From Actinomadura syzygii (GTDB lineage: Bacteria > Actinomycetota > Actinomycetes > Streptosporangiales > Streptosporangiaceae), in NCBI RefSeq assembly GCF_008085905.1, contig NZ_VSFF01000018.1:62001-126000 (forward strand): a DNA stretch of 64,000 bases, in the 5' to 3' direction. Positions 1 to 9,500 of this stretch are shown one piece after another. The notes under the pieces were generated by a model. That model ran no database searches, was not told the origin of the DNA, and saw nothing but the letters and a program-made list of their open reading frames with translations. Made by a program: the position numbers and the translations under genes. How positions within the stretch are numbered: position 1 is the stretch's first letter; each line of letters starts with the position of its first letter.

Positions 1-19
1 CGTCCGCGCCGAGAGACAT
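1..19 (-). CDS. possible 5' end of a gene running off the left edge
   Basis: On the minus strand an ATG at 19 reads M-S-L-G-A-D before the window ends. A GGAAGG stretch lies about 8 nt upstream of it, a reasonable ribosome binding site. Only six codons are visible, so no function can be assigned. The 84 bases between this start and the ABC permease stop at 104 hold nothing else I can support. Confidence 0.3.
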
Positions 20-103
20 GCCGGTCACCTTCCGTGGTCGCGGCCCTCTCGGTACCCGCGTACGGCCAGGTCATGCGGCCGCCTCCCGGCGGAACGGGGC
101 GGG

Positions 104-1741
104 TCAGGCGATGTCGCGGCGGCGCAGGGCCAGCAGCCCGGCCGCCGTCACGGCCACCGCGACCGCCGTCAGGGCGATCAGCGGCGTCGCGGAGAAGTCG
201 CCGCCGGGCAGTTTCGGCGTGTGGGTGAACGGCGAGACGTCCAGGACGGCCTGCGGCAGGTCCAGCAGCGGCCCCACCTGCCCGAGGAACAGGCAGGCCG
301 CAAGCACGCCCCACCCGGCGGACGTCGCCCGGGGCAGCGCGGCGAACAGCAGGAACGCGACCGCGGCGATCACCCACACGGACGGCAGCTGGGCCAGCGC
401 GGCGCCGAGCTGGCGGACGAGCCGCCCGTCCACGTCGCCGGTCCGCGCGCCGTGGACCAGCCCGGCGCTGAACCCTGTCAGCAGGAGCAGGACGGCCGTC
501 CCCGCCGCGGTGACCGCGAGGTTCGCGACCGCCCACCGTGCCCGGCCGACGGCGGTGGCGAGGAGCGGTTCGAGCCGTCCGGCGCTCTCCTCCGCCCGCA
601 TCCGCATGACGGTCTGCACCGCGTACGCGGCGGTGAAGAGGGCCATGAGGCTCATCGCGGTGGCGAGGAACGCGTCCGCGAGGTCCCCGCCGCCGCCGAG
701 CTTGCGGATGTCGTCCAGCACGGCCTCGCTGCCGTTGACCAGGTCGCCGACGCCGTCCGCGACGCCGCCGATGGCGAACCCGTAGATCCCGAACGCGGCG
801 GCCCAGCCGGCCAGCGCGCCGCGCTGCAGCCGCCACGCCAGCGCGAGCGGGCTCCGCAGCGACGGCGCGGCCGAGGCCGGGCCGAGCGACGGCGCGAGGA
901 CGCCCGCGCCGAGGTCGCGCCGCTCGGTCAGCGCGTAGGCGACGGCGACGAGCGCGGCGGTCGCGGCGAGCGGCAGCAGCAGGACGGCCCACTGCTCGTC
1001 GGCGCAGGGACGCACCCGCTGCGCCCAGCCGATCGGCGACAGCCACGAGACCCAGTGCGCCGACCCGGCGTCCGCGATGCCCCTGACCAGGTAAGCCGTG
1101 CCGAGCGCGCCGAACGCCAGCCCGTTCGCCAGCCGGGACGTCTCGGCGAGCTGCGCGGTGACGGCCGCGACCCCGGCGAACACGGCGCCCGCCCCGAACC
1201 ACGACAGGCCGAGCGCGACCGACCCCGCCACGGGCATCCCGAACAGGATCATGACTGCGGCGACGACCGCCGCGAGGACGCCGGCGGCCGTCCCGGCGGT
1301 GAGCAGCGCGGCGGTCAGCGGGGCACGGCGCCCGACGGCGGCGGCGCCGACCAGTTCGAGCCGCCCGGTCTCCTCCTCGGCCCGGGTGTGCCGGACGACG
1401 AGCAGCACGCACATCACGGCCGTGAACGCGGCGCCGACCGCGCCGACCCGCCAGGCGCTCAGCCCGCCGACCGTCCCGGAGTCCAGCACGGGCCCGTACA
1501 TCGCCCGCGTCGACGGGTTCCCGTTGATCCCGCGCGCGAAGTTCGCGAGCGCCTCCGGCGTGTCGTACTCGTTCTTGAAGCTGTAGACGGTGCCGGCCAC
1601 GAGCGCGGTCAGCCCGTACATCCAGCACGGCGCCATGACGCGGTCTCGGCGCAGCCACAGCTTGAGCAGCCGCCCGGTACCGGTGAGCCCGCCCTCCCGC
1701 CGAGCGGCCCGCGCGGTCGGCCGCAAAGCCGCCGTCGTCAT
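104..1741 (-). CDS. ABC-2 type exporter permease
   Basis: A 545-residue integral membrane protein with about twelve hydrophobic segments in two similar halves, typical of the large actinobacterial ABC-2 permeases annotated as antibiotic or multidrug exporters. Each half has the family pattern of a membrane span followed by a charged E-E-x-x-G-R-L-E-x-L loop (about residues 120-130 and again near 380). It should form the channel for the ATPase encoded just upstream at 1815-2729. I chose the ATG at 1741 (MTTAALRP) rather than a longer arginine/proline-rich extension. The TetR gene further upstream probably controls the unit. The substrate cannot be told from sequence. Confidence 0.85.
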   Translation of the reverse strand: MTTAALRPTARAARREGGLTGTGRLLKLWLRRDRVMAPCWMYGLTALVAGTVYSFKNEYDTPEALANFARGINGNPSTRAMYGPVLDSGTVGGLSAWRVGAVGAAFTAVMCVLLVVRHTRAEEETGRLELVGAAAVGRRAPLTAALLTAGTAAGVLAAVVAAVMILFGMPVAGSVALGLSWFGAGAVFAGVAAVTAQLAETSRLANGLAFGALGTAYLVRGIADAGSAHWVSWLSPIGWAQRVRPCADEQWAVLLLPLAATAALVAVAYALTERRDLGAGVLAPSLGPASAAPSLRSPLALAWRLQRGALAGWAAAFGIYGFAIGGVADGVGDLVNGSEAVLDDIRKLGGGGDLADAFLATAMSLMALFTAAYAVQTVMRMRAEESAGRLEPLLATAVGRARWAVANLAVTAAGTAVLLLLTGFSAGLVHGARTGDVDGRLVRQLGAALAQLPSVWVIAAVAFLLFAALPRATSAGWGVLAACLFLGQVGPLLDLPQAVLDVSPFTHTPKLPGGDFSATPLIALTAVAVAVTAAGLLALRRRDIA

Positions 1742-1814
1742 GACGCCCTGCCTTTCTGGGGGGCGACCCCTAGGCCCCCGCGGTGGCGGCGCCATGATCC
1801 TCGCTCCGCCGCGG

Positions 1815-2729
1815 TCATGACGCCTCCTGAACGAGGTCGTCCTCGTAGTGCCGGAGGAACAGTTCTTCGAGGGTGGGCGGGCGGCTGGTCAGGCTTCGCA
1901 CGCCCGCCGTCGTGAGCTGCTTCAGAGCGGCGTCCAGCTCGGACGTCTCGACCTCGAAGCGGATCGTGTTGCCCTCGATCCGGACGTCGTGCGCGCCGGG
2001 GAGCGGCAGGCCGTCCGGCGGGGCGGCCAGCTCCGCCTTGATGGACGTGCGGGTCAGGTGCCGCAGCCCGTCCAGGGTGCCGGTCTCGACCGTCCGGCCC
2101 TTGCGGATGATGGTGACGCGGTCGCAGAGCGCCTCGACCTCGGACAGGATGTGGCTGGACAGCAGGACCGTCCGACCGCGCCGCCGCTCCTCGCGGACGC
2201 ACTCCTGGAAGACCTCCTCCATGAGCGGGTCGAGCCCGGACGTCGGCTCGTCCAGGACGAGCAGCTCCGCGTCCGACGCGAACGCCGCGACCAGCGCGAC
2301 CTTCTGCCGGTTGCCCTTTGAGTAGGCGCGGCCCTTCTTCCTCGGGTCGAGTTCGAAGCGGTCGAGCAGCTCGGCGCGGCGGGCCTGGTCGAGGCCGCCG
2401 CGCAGCCGCCCGAGCAGGTCGATCACCTCCCCGCCGGACAGGTTCGGCCACAGCGTGACGTCGCCGGGCACGTAGGCGAGCCTGCGGTGCAGCGCGGTCG
2501 CGTCCCGCCACGGGTCGCCGCCGAGCAGCCGGGCGCTTCCGGAGCCGGCGCGCATCAGGCCGAGCAGGATCCTGATCGTGGTCGACTTCCCGGCGCCGTT
2601 CGGGCCGAGGAAGCCGTGCACCTCCCCGGGGGCGACCCGCAGGTCGAGCCCGTCGAGGGCGCGCGTGCGCCCGAACGTCTTGACCAGGCCCTCCGCTTGG
2701 ACCGGGTCATCCTGGACCGGGTCGGTCAT
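1815..2729 (-). CDS. ABC exporter ATP-binding protein
   Basis: A 304-residue cytoplasmic ATPase of the DrrA/CcmA type. Walker A is GPNGAGKST (about residue 44), the signature is a variant YSKGNRQK instead of LSGGQ, Walker B is LLVLDEPTSGLDP and the H-loop is SSHIL. The C-terminal 80 residues are the extra domain common in drug-exporter ATPases. It powers the permease at 104-1741, 73 bp downstream. Its start at 2729 lies inside the 3' end of the TetR gene (23-bp overlap), so the three genes are probably one operon with translational coupling. Confidence 0.9.
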   Translation of the reverse strand: MTDPVQDDPVQAEGLVKTFGRTRALDGLDLRVAPGEVHGFLGPNGAGKSTTIRILLGLMRAGSGSARLLGGDPWRDATALHRRLAYVPGDVTLWPNLSGGEVIDLLGRLRGGLDQARRAELLDRFELDPRKKGRAYSKGNRQKVALVAAFASDAELLVLDEPTSGLDPLMEEVFQECVREERRRGRTVLLSSHILSEVEALCDRVTIIRKGRTVETGTLDGLRHLTRTSIKAELAAPPDGLPLPGAHDVRIEGNTIRFEVETSELDAALKQLTTAGVRSLTSRPPTLEELFLRHYEDDLVQEAS

Positions 2730-3429
2730 CGTCGTCTCCCTCGGTGTCTCTCGGCTCGGTGTCTCTCGGCTTGCTGTCGTTCGCCTCGAAGTCGTCCATC
2801 ACGGCGCGGACGCGCTCGACGAGCTCCCGGCTGAGCAGCCGGTCGTCGAAGACCTCGAAGACGGCGCGCCGCAGCCGCAGCGAGCCCTCCGGGGTGAACG
2901 TGTCGGCGCCGAGCACCCGCGACAGGTGCTCGTGCAGCACCTCGATGCCGATGGTCATCGCGACCGTCGCCGCCGCGTAGGCCAGCGGGTCGCGGGTGGT
3001 GGGCCGGTTGATCCCGGCCGGGGGGTCGTCGAAGTAGTGCTCCGTCGTCTCGACCAGGTCGTCGAACAGCCGGGCCGCGGCCTGCGAGCCGTCCACCAGC
3101 GCGCGCGCGAGGTAGCGGCGGACCGGCAGGTCGGCGCGCATCGTCGCGGCGAGGAAGCCGGGATCGGAGATGCCCCCGGCGGCCGACGCGGCGCTGAGCT
3201 GCCGGACCGTGTCGAGCGCGTAGGCGTCGCACGCCGCGCGCAGCTCCTCCTTGGAGCCGAAGTGGTGCTGGACGAGCCCGACCGACACCCCGGCCGCCTC
3301 CGCGATGCCGCGGAACGTCGCGCCCTTAACGCCGTGCTCGGCGAGCTGGAGCAGCGCCGCCTCGCGGATGCGGGCGCGGGCGGTCAGGTCCTCCGGTGGC
3401 GGTCGCTCGTCCCGGTCGGCCGTCGGCAT
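2707..3429 (-). CDS. TetR-family transcriptional regulator
   Basis: About 240 residues. The N-terminal TetR helix-turn-helix is clear: A-R-I-R-E-A-A-L-L-Q-L-A-E-H-G, then GVSVGLVQHHFGSKEEL. The C-terminal ligand-binding part is divergent. The ATG at 3429 (MPTADRDE) is preferred over an in-frame upstream start at 3456. It is the first gene of the operon with the ABC exporter, the usual arrangement for a repressor released by the transported drug. The AT-rich dyad at 3462-3490 directly upstream is the likely operator. Confidence 0.85.
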   Translation of the reverse strand: MPTADRDERPPPEDLTARARIREAALLQLAEHGVKGATFRGIAEAAGVSVGLVQHHFGSKEELRAACDAYALDTVRQLSAASAAGGISDPGFLAATMRADLPVRRYLARALVDGSQAAARLFDDLVETTEHYFDDPPAGINRPTTRDPLAYAAATVAMTIGIEVLHEHLSRVLGADTFTPEGSLRLRRAVFEVFDDRLLSRELVERVRAVMDDFEANDSKPRDTEPRDTEGDDDDRPGPG

Positions 3430-3461
3430 GTCCCGCCCCCCAATACAAGCGTTCAACTTCC

Positions 3462-3490
3462 AATATTCATGTATACCATACGCACATATT
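3462..3490. promoter_or_regulatory. 29-bp imperfect dyad, likely TetR operator/promoter
   Basis: An AT-rich island in a GC-rich background. Read symmetrically it matches AATAT-N4-GTAT-N5-ATAC-N4-ATATT. It lies 33 bp upstream of the TetR start codon, where an autoregulatory TetR operator overlapping the promoter is expected. The dyad is seen in the sequence; its role is inferred. Confidence 0.5.
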
Positions 3491-3562
3491 GTCAGTGGGG
3501 CGCGAGTGGGTAGGGAGCGTGGATTGAGGAGGTTTGGCGCGGATTGCCCTTCACTGGGCGAG

Positions 3563-3581
3563 TTAGCTTAGGCTAGCCTTA
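3563..3581 (+). promoter_or_regulatory. iron box (DtxR/IdeR/DmdR1-type operator)
   Basis: TTAGCTTAGGCTAGCCTTA matches the actinobacterial iron-box consensus at 16 of 19 positions. It ends four bases before the GTG start of the siderophore permease. It contains a TAGCCT hexamer (3574-3579) placed as a -10 element for a transcript starting at the GTG, so iron-loaded repressor would block the promoter directly. Confidence 0.85.
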
Positions 3582-3585
3582 GCGC

Positions 3586-4659
3586 GTGCTTCCCCTCGCG
3601 AGCCGACGTCCGGAGCCCCCCGCCGGGGCGGACGGCGCGCGCGGCGCCGGGGCCCTGCGGTCCGGGCGGCGGGCGCGGCTCGGCTGGATCGCGCTCCTCA
3701 CCGTCCTGCTCCTGCTCACCGTGGTCGCGAGCCTCGCGATCGGCGCGGAGCACGTCGCGTTCGGACGGGTCCTGCCCGGCGTGTTCTCCCCGGACCCCGG
3801 GTCCCGGGACGAACTGATCGTCCACGAGCTGCGGCTGCCGCGCACGCTGCTCGGCGTCGCCGTCGGGGCGGCGCTCGGCCTCGCGGGCGCGGTCATGCAG
3901 GCGCTCACCCGCAACCCGCTCGCCGAGCCCGGCCTGCTCGGCGTGAACGGCGGCGCGGCGCTCGCCGTGGTCGTCGTCATCGGGACGGTCCGCGCCGACG
4001 ACGCGCTCGTCTACGTCTGGGCCGCGTTCGTCGGCGCGGCGGGCGCGGCCGCGCTCGTCTACGCGATCGGCGCGCGCGGGCGCGGCGGCGCGTCGCCGGC
4101 CCGGCTGGTGCTCGCCGGGGCCGCGGTCAACGCCGTGTTCAGCGCGCTGACCGCCGGGCTGATGCTGCTCAGCCCGCGCAGCTTCAACGGCTTCCGGTTC
4201 TGGCAGGTCGGCAGCCTCGGCGGCCGCGAGATGTCGATCCTGCCGCGCGTCCTGCCGTTCGTCCTCGCCGGGACGGTCCTCGCGCTGCTGCTCGCCCGCC
4301 CGCTGAACGCCCTCGCGATGGGCGACGAGGCGGGCCGCGCGCTCGGCTCGCGCCCCGGCCGGACGCGGGCGCTCGGCGCGGTCGCGGTCGTCGTGCTGTG
4401 CGGGTCCGCGACGGCGGCGGCCGGGCCGATCGCGTTCCTCGGGCTGGCGGTGCCGTTCATCGTCCGGACGCTCGCCGGGCCCGACCAGCGCCTCGTCCTG
4501 CCGTACTCGCTGCTGCTCGCGCCCGTCCTGCTGCTCGGCGCGGACATCGTCGGCCGCGTCGTCACCCCCGGCGAGCTGGAGACCGGGATCGTCACCGCGT
4601 TCCTCGGGGCGCCGCTGTTCGCCGTGATGGTGCGGCGGGGAAGGACCCGCGATCTATGA
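3586..4659 (+). CDS. FecCD-type iron-siderophore ABC permease (subunit 1)
   Basis: A 357-residue membrane protein of the FecCD/BtuC family. It has the family signatures LRLPRTLLGVAVGAALGLAGAV, then Q-A-L-T-R-N-P-L-A-E-P-G-L-L-G and the late AAAGPIAFLGLAVPFIVR segment. It forms half of the inner-membrane channel for ferric siderophore import with the next gene. The start is GTG at 3586. No ribosome binding site is visible between the iron box and this codon, so the message is probably leaderless. The arginine-rich first 30 residues precede the first membrane span. First gene of the iron-regulated unit 3586-6504. Confidence 0.92.
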   Translation: MLPLASRRPEPPAGADGARGAGALRSGRRARLGWIALLTVLLLLTVVASLAIGAEHVAFGRVLPGVFSPDPGSRDELIVHELRLPRTLLGVAVGAALGLAGAVMQALTRNPLAEPGLLGVNGGAALAVVVVIGTVRADDALVYVWAAFVGAAGAAALVYAIGARGRGGASPARLVLAGAAVNAVFSALTAGLMLLSPRSFNGFRFWQVGSLGGREMSILPRVLPFVLAGTVLALLLARPLNALAMGDEAGRALGSRPGRTRALGAVAVVVLCGSATAAAGPIAFLGLAVPFIVRTLAGPDQRLVLPYSLLLAPVLLLGADIVGRVVTPGELETGIVTAFLGAPLFAVMVRRGRTRDL

Positions 4660-4672
4660 GCGTGACGACGGC

Positions 4673-5698
4673 ATGAGGGTCATGCGCGCGGGCGCGGTGT
4701 CGCTGCGCTGGGAGCCGCGGACGGCGGCGGTCTGCGGGACGCTGGCGCTGGTCGCGGCGGGCGCGGCCGTCCTAGTCGTCGGCTCCGGGGAGTTCCCGAT
4801 CTCGCCGCCGGACGTCGTCCGCGCCGTCGTCGGGCAGGGCGACCGGGCCACCGAGTTCATCGTCACGACGCTGCGGCTGCCGCGCGCCCTGACCGGCCTG
4901 CTCGCCGGACTCGCGCTCGGGCTGAGCGGCGCGATCTTCCAGAGCGTCTCCCGGAACCCGCTCGGCAGCCCGGACCTGATCGGCTTCACCACCGGCTCGG
5001 CGACCGGGGCGCTGCTGCAGATCCTCGTGTTCGGCGGCGGCGCGGTCGCGATCACGGTCAGCTCGGTCGCGGGCGCGGTGCTCACCGCCCTCGCCGTCTA
5101 CGCCGTCGCCTACCGGCGGGGGAGCGGCGTGCAGGGCGTCCGGCTGGTGCTGATCGGCGTCGCGGCGGCGGCCATGCTGGAGGCGCTGAACTCCTACCTG
5201 ATCACGCGGGCCGAGCTGCGCGAGGCGTACGAGGCGGCGTTCTGGCTGACCGGCAGCCTGAACGGGCGGGACTGGAGCCAGGCCGTCCCGCTCGCGATCG
5301 CGCTCGCGGTGCTCGTCCCGGCGGCGCTCGCGCTCGCCCGGCCGCTCGGCATGGGCGAGCTCGGCGACGACGCGGCGCGGGCGCTCGGCGTGCCCGTCCA
5401 GCGGACCCGCGCGCTGCTCACCGTCGCCGGGGTCGGGCTCGTCGCGGCGGCGACGGCGGCGGCCGGACCCGTCCCGTTCGTCGCGCTCGCCGCGCCGCAG
5501 CTCGCCCGGCGGCTGACCCGGCGTCCCGGCGCGCAGCTCCTGCCCGCCGCGCTGACCGGCGCCGCGCTGCTCGTGCCGGCAGATCTCATTTCGCTGCACC
5601 TGCCGGTCGCGATGCCGGTGGGCGTCGTCACCGGCGTCCTCGGCGGCGTCTACCTGGCGTGGCTGCTGTCGACCACTGGACGAAAGGGGACGGCATGA
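4673..5698 (+). CDS. FecCD-type iron-siderophore ABC permease (subunit 2)
   Basis: A 341-residue FecCD-family permease, partner of the preceding gene. It shows LRLPRALTGLLAGLALGLSGAIFQ, S-R-N-P-L-G-S-P-D-L-I-G and the AAAGPVPFVALAAPQLARRL segment. The ATG at 4673 lies 13 nt after the stop of subunit 1; a six-codon reading frame begins at 4656 in between and may help coupling. Its stop overlaps the ATPase start (ATGA at 5695). The two permeases are separate proteins, as in FepDG and FhuB-split systems. Confidence 0.92.
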   Translation: MRVMRAGAVSLRWEPRTAAVCGTLALVAAGAAVLVVGSGEFPISPPDVVRAVVGQGDRATEFIVTTLRLPRALTGLLAGLALGLSGAIFQSVSRNPLGSPDLIGFTTGSATGALLQILVFGGGAVAITVSSVAGAVLTALAVYAVAYRRGSGVQGVRLVLIGVAAAAMLEALNSYLITRAELREAYEAAFWLTGSLNGRDWSQAVPLAIALAVLVPAALALARPLGMGELGDDAARALGVPVQRTRALLTVAGVGLVAAATAAAGPVPFVALAAPQLARRLTRRPGAQLLPAALTGAALLVPADLISLHLPVAMPVGVVTGVLGGVYLAWLLSTTGRKGTA

Positions 5699-6504
5699 CC
5701 CAGCTCCACGCCGACGACCTCACGCTCGCCTACGAGCGGCGCGTCGTCGCCGAGGACCTGTCCGTGGAGATCCCGGACGAGTCGTTCACCGTCATCGTCG
5801 GCCCGAACGCGTGCGGGAAGTCGACGCTGCTGCGCGCCCTCGCCCGCCTGCTCCGCCCGCGCGACGGGACCGTCTACCTGGACGGCGCCCCCATCTCCGC
5901 GCTCCCGCCGAAGCGGCTCGCGCGGCGGCTCGGCCTGCTGCCGCAGTCGCCGCTCACCCCGGAGGGCATCACGGTCGCCGACCTCGTCGCGCGCGGCCGC
6001 TACCCGCACCAGGGCCTGCTGCGCCAGTGGTCGCGCGAGGACGAGACCGCCGTCGCGGACGCGCTCGCCGCCGTCGGCGTCGCCGACCTCGCCGACCGGG
6101 TCGTGGACGAGCTGTCCGGCGGCCAGCGGCAGCGGGTGTGGCTGGCGCTCGTCCTCGCCCAGGAGACGGGCGTCATGCTGCTGGACGAGCCGACCACCTA
6201 CCTCGACATCGCGCACCAGATCGAGGTGCTCGACCTGTGCGCGCGGCTCCACGAGGAGGGGCGGACGCTCGTCGCCGTCCTGCACGACCTCAACCACGCC
6301 TGCCGGTACGCGACGCACCTGATCGCGATGCGCGGCGGCGAGGTGCTGGCCGCGGGACCGCCCGCGGAGATCGTCACCGCCGACCTGGTGGAGCGGGTCT
6401 TCGGGCTGCCGTGCCGGGTCGTCCCGTGCCCGGAGACGGCGACGCCGATGGTCGTCCCGGCCGACCGGCGGCGGGCGCGGGCGTTGACGGCCGACACCCT
6501 CTAA
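5695..6504 (+). CDS. iron-siderophore ABC importer ATPase
   Basis: A 269-residue FepC/FecE-type ATPase. Walker A is GPNACGKST, the Q-loop is LLPQSP, the signature is LSGGQRQRVW, Walker B is VMLLDEPTTYLD and the H-loop is VLHDLNHA. It energises the two FecCD permeases upstream. The ATG at 5695 overlaps the upstream TGA. The substrate-binding lipoprotein is encoded separately at 28115-29131 under its own iron box. An iron box for the next unit starts 2 bp after this stop codon. Confidence 0.93.
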   Translation: MTQLHADDLTLAYERRVVAEDLSVEIPDESFTVIVGPNACGKSTLLRALARLLRPRDGTVYLDGAPISALPPKRLARRLGLLPQSPLTPEGITVADLVARGRYPHQGLLRQWSREDETAVADALAAVGVADLADRVVDELSGGQRQRVWLALVLAQETGVMLLDEPTTYLDIAHQIEVLDLCARLHEEGRTLVAVLHDLNHACRYATHLIAMRGGEVLAAGPPAEIVTADLVERVFGLPCRVVPCPETATPMVVPADRRRARALTADTL

Positions 6505-6505
6505 A

Positions 6506-6524
6506 TTAGGTTAGCCTTACCTAA
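6506..6524 (+). promoter_or_regulatory. iron box upstream of the MbtB-like NRPS
   Basis: TTAGGTTAGCCTTACCTAA matches the 19-bp iron-box consensus at 17 positions. It lies between the importer ATPase stop and the NRPS start, 16 bp before the GTG at 6541. It gives the NRPS its own iron-controlled promoter, although read-through from the importer operon is possible. Confidence 0.9.
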
Positions 6525-6540
6525 CTTGAGGGGAGTGCCG

Positions 6541-9500
6541 GTGTCCACCGTGCTGACCTGGGACGAGCTGCACGACGCCCTGGCCGAGGTGCTGGGCGAG
6601 CCCGCGCGGGCCGACGACAACCTCATCGGCCTGGGGATGGACTCGATCCGGCTGATGCAGCTCACCGGACGGCTGCGCCGCCGCGGCGTCGAGGTCCGGT
6701 TCGCCGAGCTGGCCGAGCGTCCGACGCTCGCCGAATGGTGGGCGCTGCTGGCGGAGAAGGGCCAGGCCGGGGGCCCCGCCCCGGCGGACGCCGCCGTGTC
6801 GCGCGAGGAGATCGAGCCCGCCGACCCGTTCCCGCTCGCGCTCATGCAGCACGCGTACTGGATCGGCCGCGACTCCGGCCAGTCGCTCGGCTCCGTCGCC
6901 GCGCACCTGTACGTCGAGCTGGACGGCCGCGCCGTCGATCCCGTCCGGTTCGAGGCGGCCGTGCGCGCCCTGGCGGAGCGGCACCCGATGCTGCGCGCCG
7001 CCGTGTCCGACGACGGGACGCAGCGGATCCTGCCGGAGCGTCCCGGGCCCGCGGTGACCGTCCATGACCTGCGCGGCTCCGCAGACACGGACGGCGAGCT
7101 GGCCGCGATCCGGGCGGAGATGTCGGAGCAGCGGCTCCCGATCGAGGACGGCCGCGTCTTCGACGCCCGCCTCAGCCTCCTGCCGTCCGGCGAGTCCCGC
7201 CTCCACCTGGACGTCGACATGGTCGCCGCCGACGCGATGAGCTACCGCGTCATGCTCGCCGACCTCGCCGCGCTGTACGAGGGCGACACGCTCGCGCCGA
7301 TCCGCTACGGCTACGCCCGCTACCTCGCTGACGACCCGCGCGCCGAGGCCCGCGCGCGGGATCGCGAGTGGTGGGCCGGACGCCTCGCCGACCTGCCCGG
7401 CCCGCCCGAGCTGCCGGTCGTCCCCGAGCCCGGCGACCGGGTCGAGCGCATGCACCACTGGCTCGCGCCCGACGAGCGGCAGCGCCTCGTCGCCCGAGCG
7501 CACGCCGAGGGCGTCACCCCCGCCATGGCGCTCGCGGCGGTGTTCGCCGAGGTGATCGGCGCGTGGTCGGCGGCGCCCCGCTTCCTGCTCAACCTGCCGC
7601 TGTTCCACCGCGAGCCCGTCCACCCGGACGTGGACAAGGTCGTCGGCGACTTCACCGGCTCCGTCCTGCTGGAGGCCGACCTCACCGCGGAACTCCCGTT
7701 CGTGGAGCGGGCGCGGGCCGTCCAGGCGAACCTGCACACGGCGGGCGCGCACAGCGACTACTCGGGCCTGGAGGTGCTGCGCGACCTGTCCCGGCTGCGC
7801 GGCGAGCAGGTCCTCGCGCCGATCGTCTACACGAGCGCGCTCAACCTCGGCGAGCTGTTCGGGGACGCCGTCCGGGAGCGCTTCGGCGACCCCGGCTGGA
7901 TCGTCTCGCAGGGCCCGCAGGTGCTGCTGGACGCGCAGGTCACCGAGGTCTCCGGCGGGCTGCTGCTGAACTGGGACGTGCGCCGTCCCGCGTTCCGGGA
8001 CGGGGTCGCCGAGGCGATGTTCGCCGCCTACACGGCCGCGATCGCCCGGCTCGGCGCGCCCGGCGCCGACTGGGACGCGCCGCTCGGCGTCGCCGCCCCG
8101 CCGGCGCAGCTGCGCGTCCGGCACCGGCTCAACTCGACCCCGGCGCCGCCGCCGCGCACGCTGACCGAGGGCTTCTTCGAGCACGCGCGCCGCCGTCCGG
8201 ACGCGCCCGCGCTGCACTGGGGCGGCACCGGGACGCTCACCTACGGCGAGCTGGCCGAGCGGGCGCTGCGCGTCGCGTCCGGCCTGGTCGCGGACGGCGT
8301 GCGCCCCGGCGACCGGGTCTCGGTCGAGCTGCCGAAGGGGCCGGAGCAGGCCGCCGCCGTGCTCGGCGTCCTCGCCGCCGGGGCCGCCTACGTGCCGATC
8401 GGGCCGGAGCAGCCGGACGCCCGCCGCGCCCGGATCCGCGCGGCCGCCCGCGTCGCCGCGTCGCTCACCCTGGACGCCGCCGCGCACGTCGAGCCGCTGC
8501 GCGAACCGGTGGCGGCGCGTCCGGACCAGGCGGCGTACGTGCTGTTCACGTCCGGTTCGACGGGCGAGCCGAAGGGCGTCGAGGTGCCGCACGGCGCGGC
8601 GATGAACACGATCGGCGACCTGGTCGAGCGGTTCGCGATCGGCCCGGACGACGTCACGTTCGGCGTCTCCGCGCTCGACTTCGACCTGTCGGTGTTCGAC
8701 CTGTTCGCGGCCTGGCACGCGGGCGGCGCGGTCGTCCTGCCCGGCGAGGACGAGCGCCGCGACGCCGCGCGCTGGGCCGAGCTGGTCAGCCGCTGGTCGG
8801 TGACGGTGCTGAACTGCGTTCCCTCCGTGCTGGAGATGCTGCTGCGCGCCGGGCGCGCGGACACCCTGCGGCTCGTCCTGCTCGGCGGCGACTGGGTCGG
8901 CGTCCACCTGCCCGCGCTGCTGGCCGGGCGCGCCCCGGGCTGCCGGTTCGTCGCCCTCGGCGGGACGACGGAGACCGCGATCCACTCCACCGTGCAGGAG
9001 GTCGCGGGCCGCGTCCCGGACGACTGGCACGCCGTTCCGTACGGGGCGCCGCTGCGCGGCGTCGCCTGCCGGGTCGTGGACGACCTGGGCCGCGACCGTC
9101 CCGACTGGGCGGCGGGCGAGCTGTGGATCGGCGGCTCCGGCGTCGCCGACGGCTACGCCGGGGACCCGGAGCGCACCGCCGACCGGTTCGTCGTCCACGA
9201 GGGCACCCGCTGGTACCGGACGGGCGACCTCGCCCGCTACCGCCCCGACGGCACCCTCGAATTCCTCGGCCGCCGCGACCACCAGGTGAAGGTGCGCGGC
9301 TTCCGGATCGAGCTGGGCGAGGTCGAGGCGGCGCTGCGCGAACACCCGGCGGTGGGACGCGCCGTCGCGCTCCTCGCGGACGGACGCCTCGCCGCCGCCG
9401 TCGAGGGCCCGGACGGGCTCGACCGGGACGCCGTGCTCGCCCGCGCCCGGGAGCTGCTGCCCCCGCACATGGTGCCCGAGCTGCTCGTCCGCGTGGCCGG

